From Parietaria judaica (lineage: Eukaryota; Streptophyta; Magnoliopsida; Rosales; Urticaceae), in NCBI GenBank assembly GCA_954871525.1, contig OX940870.1:3751501-3815500 (forward strand): DNA of 64,000 nucleotides, in the 5' to 3' direction. A program made the translations under genes and the position numbers. The number at the start of each line of letters is the position of its first letter. The stretch's first letter is position 1. This document shows, one piece after another, positions 25,470 to 36,998 of this stretch. The notes under the pieces were generated by a model. The model was not told where the DNA came from and did no database searches. It saw nothing but the letters and a program-made list of their open reading frames with translations.

Positions 25470-27111
25470 ATAGTCGATGCTAGTCTCGAAGTCAGATTAT
25501 AGTGGTCCAACGCAAGATCTAGGATTTTGTGTACAAAAATAACACCGAAGTCGGAGACACTAACCCCTAATGTTGGGTCACAAACTCCGACTTTGGGGTT
25601 AACATCTTCACATTCGGGAGAAAGTAAAATACGTAGATGTATAAAAGGTGACATGTGTATTCATAACGGAAGCTACTTAGAGCTTATACAGTCTTGAAAA
25701 AAAGTTACTTTTGATACTTTTACCACGACAAAATAAGATTATGAATATGCCGTAAAATTTTGTATAATTTAAGATACTTTTGCCTATATTTAGAATATAT
25801 GTATATATTCTTTTTGTACATTTTCACCATGGCACCATATATATTATCGCATATATCTATATATATGAACTTTTTTACAAGTTTCTACTGGAAGATATAC
25901 GAATCTCATAATATTCAAAGCTTTCGACGTATATGATGTCGGGAATCCAAGGATATTCTCATCACTGGAAGCGAAATTCCGAGAATCCTCGAATCTATAA
26001 ATAGAGATAACAACGCAATTAATCAAGATTGATTGGTGATAATAACATTCTCTAGGCGAATCCTTTTGCTTTTTTATGAGCCGGATTTCCGAGTCGATAT
26101 CAGAGATTTATCCGCCTCCAGCATTTATCTCCAAGCGGCCTCCGTTGTGCTCCTCGTTGCCATTGTCAATCACAAGCCGCTCAACTGTGCGGGCCTCCAC
26201 GTAGTTCACCACGTCGTTAACGGAACGCCTTTCTTGGTCAGAAATCGCCTCGTCGGAATACTAGTTCCTCTTCAGCAATTAATTTACGGGCAAAGACTAG
26301 TCAGCTAAAGAAAAATCGACCTCTCCTTTGGTTATAGGAGGTGGCGAATTTAATTTCTCTTGATTTTGGGAGAGAATTGGTCTCTGAAATTGTTTAGAAT
26401 AAATGATTAGGTTTTTTTATCTACATACCGTATCTATATATAGTAGTAGGGATTAAAATCTAATGAGCTTTACTAAAATATTAGTCAAGCCTAATAGACT
26501 TTAATAATTTTTTAATTAGTTTATGAGTTAACCAGTTCAAGCATGTGAATCTAAGTGGCCTAATCCTTAAATTTTGAGCACTTATGCCACAAAAATCTTG
26601 CTTATATTCCTTTGTAGCAAATCAATCTATTAGAAAAACGAATCTTTATCAGTTGAGGTTAATGAATATGATAGATGTGATCTATAATAAATAATATATT
26701 AGCGGTTGTTATATATCTAATTGAATATGAAATTGCAACTAAATTAAATTTCTCTCTAAGTTACATATCAGCATGTGCATTTTCTTCTTCACATGGCAAT
26801 TTTGTTAAATTGAATCATGTGCAGTACAAAGCTATAAGTAGTGGTAAACTTTTCACTTTTTATGATGAATTGATTAACTTTTGCATTTACTTCTACAGTT
26901 CTACCAATTTATGTCATCAATTATATCACCACTTATGCCACTTTTATCTCCTAAACAATAACATATCATGTGCATTATATTACTCCAAGTTCGACTTATA
27001 TCGTTCTAGTAAAATTGAAACAAGAAAATTGCTTTAACGAACACATTCAGAGATCGTTGTGAATTGCTGTACTTTCAATTTAAAACGATTTGGTATTTTA
27101 AAGAAAACTAG
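25470..27111. other. Intergenic DNA with an LTR-like promoter relic around 25840-26400
   Basis: A clear TATA box (TCTATAAATAG, 25994-26004) is followed by a less AT-rich stretch with an open frame of about 90 codons (26033-26308) that matches no family I recognise. The arrangement resembles the U3/R part of a retrotransposon LTR or a decayed gene start. No LTR ends or target duplication were found. The rest is AT-rich with nothing recognised. Confidence 0.3.
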
Positions 27112-27120
27112 TTAATCCTA

Positions 27121-28304
27121 GGGTAAACCGCGGCCAAGATATCTAATGTTTCATTTTTTTTAATTATGTATCCAAAGTTTTTTTGGTGGCTATAATACTC
27201 AAAGTTTATTCCGTTAACACAAAACGTACCTATCATTAAATCTCTATTATTTTGCCTGTGACTAAAATACCTAATGTTTCATTTTTTTTAATTATGTACC
27301 CAAAGTTTTTTTTGGTGGCTATAATATCCAAACTTTATTCTGTTAACGCCAAACGTACCCACCGTTAAATTTCCATTATTTCGCCCGCGTGGCATTTTTT
27401 TTTAATAGGGTTTAGGGTTTAATCGACAATAATATCGTTTATAAATATTTATATACACATTTTATAGATTATGTAATTTATAAATGTAATATATAATATA
27501 TCTAGCATAATGTTATTTTATATTATATATTTTTATTTCAATCTATTAATTATGAATATTTACATGTAATGTTATTTTATTATATATTTTTTTACATGTT
27601 TTATTATATAGTTGTAATTGAATTTTACATGTTATATTTTACAAATTATATAATTTATTACATATAAATTATCTACTTATTATATTATATAAAAATAATA
27701 TTACTTCATTCACTTTAATATGGATAATTTATATTTAATTAAAATTTATAACACTAAACATGTCACAATTTTAAGTCTAACTATATGTTAAATGTAACAT
27801 TTTTGCATGTTACAATATATGTACACTTGTTTTATAATAAATTTAAATGTCGATTACCATAGCAGGAGATGAAGGTGGACGGGTGGCTCAGTGTGTTTGC
27901 GGGTTGAAGGAAGGCGTGTGATCGAAACCCCAGTAGGCTTTTAATTTTGTGTCTCAGTGGGAGAAAAGGTGTGGGCCCTGTAAAAAAAAAATATATATGC
28001 CATGCGGGCAAAATAACGGAAATTTAACGGTGGGTACGTTTGACATTAACGGAATAAACTTTGGGTGTTATAGACACAAAAAAAAAACTTTGGGGACATA
28101 ATTAAGAAAAATGAAACATTGGGTATTTTAACCGCAATTTACCCTTATAATATATGCCACGTAGGAAAAATAACGGAGATTTAACGGTGGGTAAGTTTGG
28201 CGTTAACGGAATAAACTTTGGGTAATATAGCCACCAAAAAAAAAAAACTTTGGGTATATAATAAAAAAAAGTGAAACATTGGGTATTTAAGCCGCAGTTT
28301 GCCC
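27121..28304. mobile_element. Mutator-like non-autonomous element with long two-module inverted repeats
   Basis: Left end GGGTAAACCGCGGCCAAG, right end GCCGCAGTTTGCCC. Each arm is about 280 bp and made of two tandem modules of about 140 bp, each running from a GTTTCATTTTTTTTAATTATG-like tip to an AACGGTGGGTACGTTT-like base (in one or the other orientation). The flanking 9-mers TTAATCCTA (27112-27120) and TTAATCCTT (28305-28313) match at 8 of 9, the target duplication length of Mutator elements. No transposase frame. The centre carries a tRNA-like (SINE-like) segment. Confidence 0.75.
27870..27990 (+). mobile_element. SINE-like tRNA-derived segment inside the Mutator-like element
   Basis: GGTGGCTCAGTG (about 27882) resembles an RNA polymerase III A box, and GTGATCGAAACCCC (about 27919) a B box. 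The spacing of about 35 bases is right for a tRNA-derived promoter, and an A-rich end (GTAAAAAAAAAATATATAT) follows. It does not fold as a tRNA that I can draw, and no own target duplication was found. It could be a SINE or an internal part of the host element. Confidence 0.4.
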
Positions 28305-29440
28305 TTAATCCTTAATTAATATGACGGGCTTATTTGGAGAAATTCAGCTTTGATTCTTAATTTACTATTTGTTATTAGTTTAATTGTTTTTTTTTTGGTA
28401 AATGAGCCAAATACCCATTTGTGACTCAAAGTTTCAAAAAAATGCACATTTCTATTTATAATAATTAAAATCACTCACTAATTAAAATATAGACCAATAT
28501 ACTCCTAAAATTAATTATTGAATATTTGACAAATTAATTATGTTTAAAATAAATTACGGGGATTTAACGGAAAATTAATTATACCCTTATAATTTATGCC
28601 ACGCGGGAAAAATAAGGAGATTTAACGGTGGGTACATTTGGCGTTAACGGAATAAACTTTGGGTAATATAGCCACCAAAAAAAAAAACTTTGGGTATATA
28701 ATAAAAAAAATGAAACATTGGGTATTTGAGCCGCAGTTTGCCCTTAATCCTTAATTAATATGACGGGCTTATTTGGAGAAATTCAGCTTTGATTCTTAAT
28801 TTACTATTTGTTATTAGTTTAATTGTTTTTTTTTGGGTAAATGAGCCAAATGCCCATTTGTGACTCAAAGTTTCAAAAAAATGCACATTTCTATTTATAA
28901 TACTTAAAATCACTCACTAATTAAAATATAGACCAATATACTCCTAAAATTAATTATTGAATATTTGACAAATTAATTATGTTTAAAATTAATTACGGGG
29001 ATTTAACGGAAAATTAATTATACCTTTATAATTTATGCCACGCGGGAAAAATAAGGAGATTTAACGGTGGGAACATTTGGCGTTAACGGAATAAACTTTG
29101 GGTATTATAGCCACAAAAAAAAAACTTTGGGTATATAATAAAAAAAATGAAACAATGGGTATTTTAACCGCAGTTTACCCTTAATCCTAAATTAATATGA
29201 CGGTCTTATTTGGAGAAATTCAGATTTGACTCTTAATTTACTATTTGTTATTAGTTTAATTGTTTTTTTTTTTTTGATAAATGAGCCAAATGCCCATTTG
29301 TGACTCAAGGTTTCAAAAAAATGCCCATTTCTATTTATAATAATTAAAATCACTCACTAATTAAAATATAGACCAATATACCCTTAAAATTAATTATTAA
29401 ATATTTGGCAAATTAATTAAGTTTAAAATTAATTAATAAT
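28302..29440 (+). repeat. 438-bp tandem repeat (about 2.6 copies) that includes a copied transposon end
   Basis: The string CCCTTAATCC(T/A)(T/A)AATTAATATGACGG starts at about 28302, 28741 and 29178, giving a period of 437-439 bp. Each unit contains flanking DNA (GAGAAATTCAG, TAAATGAGCCAAAT, AGACCAATATACTCC) and then one module of the Mutator-like terminal repeat. The third unit is partial and runs into the next element. Copies 1 and 2 are nearly identical, so the amplification is recent. Confidence 0.85.
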
Positions 29441-29689
29441 TATTAATTTCGAATTAATTAATAAAATTATTTTTTCCCTTAAATGTAGCTAAAAAAAATA
29501 ACTGATTTAATCATTCCTTAATTATTTTTGAATATTTTCTCCCCAATAATAAGTATTCTAACGATTTAAATTTTAAAAACAAAATTTCAAAATTCCTAAA
29601 ATCGTAGGAAATAATGAGCACAAATTAATATAGAATCTACAAACAAAAATTGTATTAAAATATACCAATTCCAAACAGTAAATTAATTA

Positions 29690-30040
29690 CGAATCTTATA
29701 TATGTATATAGAAATACTTTATATTGGAACTAAATGTGCAAATCATAAATATCAACCATAACTGTATATATGTATACCAATATCAAACTGTAAATTTAAC
29801 TACCAAAGTTATATATGTATATACCAATAATGGACCAATACTTAAGTGCAAATCATAAATATCAACATGAATTTGGTATATGTATATACCAATATCAAAC
29901 TATAAATTTAATTACCAAAATTGTACAAGTATCTACCAATACTTAATACGGGGACTGTTTGTGCAAATCTTAAATATCAATGTAAATTTGGTATATGAGT
30001 ATACCGATATCAAACTGTAAATATATTTACAAAATTTTAT
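29690..30040 (+). repeat. Degenerate tandem repeat of about 120-140 bp, about 3 copies
   Basis: The strings GTGCAAATC(A/T)TAAATATCAA, TATATGTATATACCAATA and CAATATCAAACTGTAAATTT recur in the same order at about 29730, 29850 and 29960. AT-rich, non-coding. Confidence 0.65.
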
Positions 30041-30049
30041 TAACGTACG

Positions 30050-30290
30050 TTCATCATCGGCAACCTGCACGAGGAAGTGGTTCGCGACGTCTCGAAGATG
30101 TTTCTCCAGGCGAAGTAGCGGAACTCGGAGCGAATCTACTCGCCGTGAGAGAGCAGGTCGACCTCGCCGAAAATGTGGTGACGGAGAGACGATGCGACGA
30201 CGCGACGGAGAGGCGCCGCGCTCTTGTGTTGTTGTGCATCAATGAATCAAATGTCAGCACATGCCAGAAGCATCGTTAGAATCAAGAGTG
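30050..30290 (+). other. GC-rich segment of unknown origin inside the long-TIR element
   Basis: Open on both strands (plus 29995-30279, minus 30054-30260) and much more GC-rich than everything within 1.5 kb. Plus-strand residues include EVAELGANLLAVREQV and TERRCDDATERRR; neither strand's peptide belongs to a family I recognise. It could be a captured exon fragment of a host gene, as in Pack-MULEs. Confidence 0.35.
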
Positions 30291-30306
30291 CTCGTCTAGT
30301 TCAAAA

Positions 30307-30307
<1 letters not shown>

Positions 30308-30362
<55 letters not shown>
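30308..30362. repeat. (AT)n microsatellite
   Basis: Uninterrupted AT dinucleotide run of about 27 units. Confidence 0.95.
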
Positions 30363-30365
<3 letters not shown>

Positions 30366-30765
30366 TCATGAAGGTCAAACAACTCATAACTTACTGCATC
30401 GATGACTAATTTGTTTATGTAACAAAATGGCGAGTCGCATGAACATGGATAGAGAGAAAGAGAGAGAGGACGGGAGAAAGTGAGAGAAAGTGGAAGAGAG
30501 AAGATGAATGAGAAATAAATGAGAGGTAATATAATTTTTTAAATTAAATTGTACTTAATTGGAAAAATTGTCAAGCTTAAATGCTTAATTATAAGAAATT
30601 CTAATTTTGAAATTATATTATTAGTAATTATTAAAAAGAAAATTAATAATTAAGGTTAATATGGTCCAAAAAAGTTTATTAATGGGTATAAATTAATTGT
30701 TTGAAATTATGGGCAATTTTCTTAAACCTTAGGTGATTTTTGGGCATTTGGTGAGTTTTCTATTT

Positions 30766-31458
30766 TTTTTGAGGGTTTTCCAGTATATATTTCTTTGGCT
30801 TAGGTCAAATGGTCAAATGGCTTAGAACAAGATGATTTTAAAATATGAATATTGTAGCAATAAACGTGCCTTGATCCATGACACGAACAATAGCGAAAAT
30901 GATTTATTATCGGAATTGTGTTTCTCGCTCTTGACATCTTTAGAGTGACAAGCGACCAACTCCTAAGTGATTTTCTTTATATATAAACACCATCAATGAG
31001 AATTTATCTTTTATTTAATCATGCTAATAATAAGATTTATCTATATATTAATAAAAACGAATAAAGAGTAATATTATGACCAATGGTTTATGGTTATGAG
31101 CCACACATGACTCATGTGACATGAGTCGTACAGGCCCTGCCATCATAAAATGACTTGTCGTATAGCCTTGAATTTATAGACTTAGAAAAATCGTATCACG
31201 AGCAAATGAATTGGCCTGTCATACGACAAACATGATCACAATGAACATTAACAAGAAAGCGTTGCGATTTCAATTCATGTACATTAGTGTGTCACATTCA
31301 CCGATTATGCATTAAAATGAATAATGAAAAAAAAAAAGCCAAAGAAACAAACCTACAAAAACAATCCGTGTTGGTCCTTCTCCAAACTAATCATTCTTCG
31401 GATTATTGTTCTTGTCTAAACGATGGTTGGTTGGTCAGTAAACAAGCGACAATGAAAA
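30766..31458. other. Intergenic DNA and presumed 3' flank of the NHL gene
   Basis: AT-rich, no gene recognised. A short inverted word, GACTCATGTGACATGAGTC, lies near 31110-31128. Confidence 0.5.
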
Positions 31459-32259
31459 TCACGTAATACGACACGACTGCGACAGAACCCTAGCGCCATC
31501 TTTGACCGCCAGCGAATCCACCGTCAAATCGCACGTCACGCCAAACTTAACAATCCCGGTGCTCCACGTCCACACCTCCGTCCTCGCCGAGAGGTCGCTC
31601 ATCCGCAGCGTGAGCCCCATGCGCGACCTCGTCCCGTTTGGCAGCGCCCCGCGCTCGCGCAGCACCGTCTCAAACGCCGCCGAGCTCCCGTGCGCGTGGT
31701 AGAACGCCGGGAACTTCCCTGCCGCAATCTCTTTCCCCCGTAACCGCAGCGAAACAACGCCGCCCTGCGCGTAGGACATGTCCGTGCGTGCATTCGGGTT
31801 CTCAGACCGCAGCGCCACCCTGTACGCGCGGGCTCCATCCACCACGTCCACGCGCTCGATATGGAACAAGGGCTCCCTGGGGCTAATGAACGCAGGGACG
31901 AATGTCAAGGCGATGACGAGAGAGACGGCGAGGAAGGCGAGCACAAGGACCACGAAGCAGCAGCGCGACGCGCAGGGACGGAGCCGGCTGCGGCGCCTGG
32001 AGCCGTCGCATTTGGGCTTGTGGCGGCGCTCGGCGATGGCGGCGTTCTCGGGCGGGGGGACGCGGTAAATCTGGTCCTTGGGGACCTGCACGACGTAGGT
32101 GGCGGCGGGGCGAGAGAAGAGCTTTTCCTCATCGGTACTCTCCGTCTCGGGGATGGGGGGAGGGGAGATGGCGGCACCGTCATCGTCGCCTTCACCATTG
32201 AGGCTCGTGGAGTCAAGAATGCGGGTTTCGTCTACGGGAGATGGGGCCCGCTCCGCCAT
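31459..32259 (-). CDS. NDR1/HIN1-like (NHL) LEA_2-domain membrane protein
   Basis: Single-exon gene, 266 aa. The N-terminal cytosolic part is acidic and proline-rich, then has VQVPKDQIYRVPPPENA (57-73), a signature of the NHL6/NHL13-type branch, and a basic stretch KPKCDGSRRRSRLR (81-94). One hydrophobic segment at about 100-121 (CCFVVLVLAFLAVSLVIALT) makes a single-pass membrane anchor. The remainder (about 130-266) is the LEA_2 domain with FHIERVDV, SENPNARTDMSY and an NGT glycosylation site at 208-210. NHL proteins sit at the plasma membrane and are linked to pathogen and stress responses; the exact role here is inferred only from family. Very GC-rich, unlike its surroundings. The ATG at 32257-32259 is the first in frame and fits the family N-terminus. 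Confidence 0.9.
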   Translation of the reverse strand: MAERAPSPVDETRILDSTSLNGEGDDDGAAISPPPIPETESTDEEKLFSRPAATYVVQVPKDQIYRVPPPENAAIAERRHKPKCDGSRRRSRLRPCASRCCFVVLVLAFLAVSLVIALTFVPAFISPREPLFHIERVDVVDGARAYRVALRSENPNARTDMSYAQGGVVSLRLRGKEIAAGKFPAFYHAHGSSAAFETVLRERGALPNGTRSRMGLTLRMSDLSARTEVWTWSTGIVKFGVTCDLTVDSLAVKDGARVLSQSCRIT

Positions 32260-33755
32260 TGGGCGTTGCGGAGCGTTTGAGAGGGTGGAGAGAGGAGGTG
32301 GTGGGTTTGCATGGGAGTTTTATGAGGCTCAGAGTAGTAGTAATATCATTGTCGCTAATTGGCAAAGAAAGCGGTTCGATATACGCGTCCAATAAGTTTT
32401 TTTTTAAACAGTTTTTTTTTTCTTCTCTCTAACTAGAATGTAATTGAACTTGTGATCATATGTGATTCCTATTTTTCAGGGTCAACAGAAACCTACCATT
32501 TTTTTACCCTAAATAAGTTGCAGTTGAGTCGTATTATGTCATTGCCAGAACTAAAAATAACCAAAATTTCTAGCAGTATATGACAGTGCCATTTAGTTTT
32601 TTTTGACAGTCAGTGCCATTTAGTTTACTTGTATATATGTGTATATGCAGTGTTTCAAAAACCCGAGGAAGCCCGCGGGTCGACCGCAAAAAGGGAAATT
32701 GTGTTTAAAATCGACACTGACGATCTCGTTTTACTTAAAACATAAAAAGATTCATGGACATGCGCATTGCATACCGCATGAAAACCATTAAAAAATAACC
32801 CTACAAAGCGTATAAAAACTTCACAATTTCACTGTTAAAAAAAAAAAACTTCACAATTTAATCAGTTTAGTTAAATTTATTTATAAATAATATTTTTAAA
32901 TACTATTATATTATTAAATCTCATTAGTATACTCATCGATTTTACTGAATTCATAGAATTTGATTGGCACAATTCATTCCGATTTTTTAAATTTTTACAA
33001 TTTTCTTTTCTATACTCTCAAATCCGGTTGTCTTCGACATACTCGTAAATTGAATAATGCAAGTGATTCATTATTTGTGGATTTTGAAAACTGTACGTGT
33101 ATGTTTGAGTTATGTGCGTTTATGTTTAAGAATTCGGTCTCTAAGATTTTCTCTATATTACAATATAAAAAAGATAGGTTTTTATATATAAAAAGGGGGA
33201 TGTCATTATTAATGGATAAATCGTTTTGACTATTGTAAAGGAATAAAAGACTACATATAAAAATAATAATCCGCATGAGAATATATGGGATATATTATGA
33301 GTGATATTATTTAAATGATTGGAATGTCTTGCACGGGATTATGTATTATTTGAAAGAATTAAGGACGATATATAATTAATGATAAAAAAATCTTATTTTT
33401 AAATTTGTGGGGTTTGTGACATATCAAACGAATACAGCTAGCTAGCTAAAATATTAATAAGAACGGGATAGCGATAGAGTGAGGACCGTGAGGTGTTATT
33501 AATACTTTATACTAACGGAATTATTATAAGAATATTCTAATTAGTATATTGCATCTATATTTAATATGTGTGTGTGTTAAATATATTAATATGAATTGTA
33601 AACATTTCCCTTTTAATTTGCCAACTTTACATAAATGTCCTTGTTAGTTTAGTATCACTTAAGTCAAAATTTAAAGACAAATTTATTTATTTATTATCCT
33701 TATATTTTAAAGACAAAATTTGTGAAATCTATTTCGGGGCAATTTTGGTATAGGG
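32260..33755. other. Upstream region of the NHL gene and AT-rich intergenic DNA
   Basis: The first 70 bases on the minus strand are CT-rich, as in a plant leader. Beyond that the DNA is AT-rich with no recognised gene. A GC-richer scrap (AACCCGAGGAAGCCCGCGGG, about 32659-32678) has no assignable origin. Confidence 0.45.
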
Positions 33756-34395
33756 CGCAGAAGGTCAATACACGAACTTTGATCGAGGAGCCACGTGGCT
33801 AAAAGTAATGTACCAAAAAGAAGCACCCATATACGTACGAAAGCGTATGGACGGTGGAGTTCTCATCCGGGCTAGACTCAATCGATAAAACCTGGCCGGA
33901 TCAAGAAACCATATCTTGTCTGATAAGAACACAATCTTACTATCTCTGTTCGACGAACAAAAGACTAAGAAAACAAGGAGGGGACGAAAAGCTCGCCCGA
34001 GGCTCAAAGGCCGACACAAGAAACTCACCCGTGAGAGGATCCCCCCGCGGAGGTGACACGATTCTGCACACCCAAGGTCGTACTAGCAGTTGGGATCACA
34101 AGATTAGAGTGTATTATTCTTTATAATCAGAGTACATTAATATGTCCAATCTATGTTTATAAATAGTATATTGTGTCCTTCACAAGGACAAAGATAGTCA
34201 ATCAAAAAAGCATTCACTACTAAAAAGTACCATCATCAATCGCTATAGAATGTTTCTCTTTTCCTTATCCATTTTTGTACTAAAGATTCAAGCTTGTACT
34301 TGTTTTCTTTACACATTTGTACAAGAAAGTCAATGGAATCAAGATGATGACATATTGATTTGCTCTATTTCTCTAAAACTTCTTATCAAATTGCA
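33756..34395. other. Possible LTR-like relic
   Basis: Less AT-rich stretch with a TATA-like TTATAAATAG (about 34158-34167) and a following GTGTCCTTCACAAGGAC hairpin, which resembles the U3/R boundary of an LTR. No TG/CA ends, target duplication or coding domain found. It directly abuts the LTR at 34401. Confidence 0.25.
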
Positions 34396-34400
34396 TACGA

Positions 34401-36312
34401 TGTAAGTTAACGCCCCTAGATGGGGGTTAGAAGAAATAATAAAAAAAAATGACAACTTGGAAGAATTGACCGGTCAAAATCCACGTAATCATAAACTTGA
34501 AAAACATTGACTATTCAACGTCCACGTCATATAAAACGATAACATTTGACTATTCAAAGTCAAAATTTTATAGCACGACCAAAGTTTCCTATAGGACTTA
34601 GACACGTCATCGAAACATTAAAAATCCACAGTATGTACAACACCACCATAAAAGTCAAAATACGATATCACCATCATTATAAATCCATCGCTACATATTT
34701 TACAACTTTAACAAAGAGTCGGCAATATAGAAACTAATATTCACCTAAGAAGGGTCCAACGATGAAAAATGGAGACGAACGTCCAAACAACAACCCTCGC
34801 TAAACCTTGTCCGAAAGCTGACACTGTACACCACCTGAGGCGGAGGAAAAAAATAAAGGGATGAGCACACAAAGTGCTCTGCAGGGATAGCTATTATAAA
34901 ATCCCGATAGCCAAACCGTCATTAGTCCAATTATTAAATTCAAAGCTTTAATCATAAGCATTAATATATTTACCGAACTCAATTTCATGAATTAAAAATT
35001 AAATATCACAATCCGACCCACAGAGCCCTAAACACTTTGATTTACCACGTCAAAGTAGCACTCGGCTTTTCACCATTAACCCAAACAAGTCTGAATGAAA
35101 ACCGACCACAGGTGGACTAAAAGTCCCTAACCGTGACTCGGCTCGACTAGGGTTCTTATCTCCTCCAAAGACGGGCAATATGATGTGGGTCAAAGTGTTG
35201 ATTCTGGGTCAACCATATCATATCCAATCCAGATATCCGATCTACTGCGCAGTAGTCAACTGGTCATCAGCAGCTCTAATCTCATCATCCGCCCGTAGCG
35301 GGTATAATATCATCCGCCCGAAGCGGGTACAATATCCTCCGCCCGAAGCGAAAACAATTTCATTCAACAACAATTCATAAATAAATCAATTTCATATCAA
35401 TCCTAAAACATTTTAGATTAACATTAGAATATCGGTTTCTAAATTCATTTTATTAATCAAAAAGTGATAATAGAAGTCCCTACCTCGATTCGTATCAACT
35501 CAAGGTTCAGAACTTCCACACAACCCAACAATACAGCTGAACGAGTTTTCAAAACAACTCGAAGTGTCAATCTGCAATAATTATCACCAAATGAGACCTC
35601 GCTGCCCTAAAACTTAAACCGGGCTGCACTCGAACTTAGCACGGAAAACGAGGCAGCGATCCGGACAACAATTTGGTGATTTAACATATCCCATAGCCTA
35701 ATTCAATAATTCTAAGCCCAATAACAACATCAATTTCGCAATTCAAAGCCTAGATCAATCCCAATTTCATCTTTGAACTTCTGAAACTAGGGCATAGAAA
35801 TTGAAGCTTACCGGAAGTCGGATTACGAAATTGATTGAGGGCTCTTACTCTCCTTGGCAAGGGCTTCAGGTGACCGGCGGTGGCGCTTGACAGCGGAGGC
35901 GGTGAAAAATACCTCCACCAAATACTAGCAAGCCTCCCGAACACGAATCCGGTGTTAGATTTTCCAAAATCAAACTATTTTGAATTAAATCTTCAATCTT
36001 GGAACTTGAGCTTACCACGATTGTTCCGACCAAAACATGCAACTTCCGGCCACAATCCACCTATCACTAGCTTCGTCATGTCAAGAGCTTTCCAACGGTA
36101 GTAAATATGCATCGATCGGAGTTTGAGGGAGGAAGATATAATGGTTTGAAGATTCGGATAAAAAAGAAAACGAAAGAGAGAGAGGTGGAGAGGTTGAGTG
36201 ATAGGAGAGAGAGATTCTTTCCAATCTGATCCTTATCCTTTATTTTTTTATTTTTTTTTGTTTATTTTCTTTTATTTAACCTATATATTATCTAATATAT
36301 ATAGGCATTACA
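34401..36312 (-). mobile_element. Gypsy-type (Del/Tekay-like) LTR, probably a solo LTR
   Basis: Read on the minus strand, it starts TGTAATGCC and ends GGGGCGTTAACTTACA, i.e. TGTAA...TTACA ends, about 1.9 kb. Internal minus-strand text fits the long LTRs of Del/Tekay-type elements: a CT-rich leader, several GTAAGC/GGTAAG splice-like words, and a late block with CCCTGCAGAGCACTTTG and CCTCCGCCTCAGGTGG. No coding domain on either side. The flanking pentamers TACGA and TCCTA do not match, so either the edges are shifted or the copy rearranged. Confidence 0.65.
35286..35349 (-). repeat. 25-bp tandem repeat inside the LTR, about 2.5 copies
   Basis: CATCCGCCCG(T/A)AGCGGGTA(T/C)AATAT occurs twice in full and once in part. 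Each unit contains the short hairpin CCGC-CCG-AAGCGGG. Confidence 0.8.
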
Positions 36313-36998
36313 TCCTAGGACCCATTTTGCTCTCCGAAAATACAATTTTGCTAATTCGTCATTGCCAAGTGCGACGCTGTGATTGTTTTAAAGAGGTTTT
36401 ACTCTGAACAATCTATATCAAGATTTATTTTAAGTTGATGTTCCTGTAATGCATTTCTCAACTTTCTGGCCTTCATTCTCCAGAAAATCTATATAAATTT
36501 GTTACTCTTATCAAATTCTTGAAAATAATAATTTTTATTTAGATTTAGTGAAAATTGCTAAATAATAACCTATTAAGTATCAATTGATACATAATAAAAG
36601 TTCATAGAGTAAATTAACACAAAAAATTTAAGGAACAAATTAATAGTCATAAATTGAGGGGTCATAAATTGAGGGGCAAATGGATAGAAAACAAAGTTAG
36701 AACTTAGAAGTTAACAACTACAATATAAAAAAATAAAAAATTGAGATCATGTAGTGCAATTGATAATTCTTTATAAACTTATTAGGAGAAGAAACAGACA
36801 ATTATGGCCGTTGATTAGGTGGAATAGTAAATAATAATCAAAAGCAGTGGACCTAAGCATGCCTTATTATGCTCATCATTGACTAATTAATTTCGACAAA
36901 CCTTGATTATTTAAAAGACTTTAAAAACTTGCCTTAAAATTAAACGGAAAGAAAATGGACCGAGTCTCTTTATCCACTCTGTGCTTATATTTGAACAT
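36313..36998. other. AT-rich DNA between LTR and satellite
   Basis: No gene recognised. A 16-bp direct repeat (GTCATAAATTGAGGGG) occurs at about 36648 and 36663. Confidence 0.5.

Larger units (their letters stand above)
29276..30765. mobile_element. Degenerate long-TIR element carrying a GC-rich internal segment
   Basis: The left arm (TAAATGAGCCAAATGCCCATTT..., TCAAGGTTTCAAAAAAATGCCC, GACCAATATACCCTTAAAATT) matches the reverse complement of the right arm (AAAACTCACCAAATGCCCAA..., CTAAGGTTTAAGAAAATTGCCC, GACCATATTAACCTTAATTATT) over more than 150 bases with many mismatches. Between the arms lie a repeat of about 130 bp (29690-30040), a GC-rich block (30050-30290), an (AT)n microsatellite and a purine-rich tract. 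The ends are approximate and no target duplication was confirmed. The layout resembles a Pack-type element. Confidence 0.5.

Noticed and set aside
26033..26308. Small protein gene of 91 codons downstream of a TATA box
   Set aside because: No recognisable domain and no homologue I can name; noted only as part of a possible LTR-like relic.
27882..27935. tRNA gene
   Set aside because: A- and B-box-like strings are present but I cannot form an acceptor stem or anticodon arm; at most a SINE head.
31861..32280. Open frame of 139 codons on the plus strand opposite the NHL gene
   Set aside because: It is antisense to a well-supported GC-rich gene, where stop codons are rare by composition, and has no recognisable domain.
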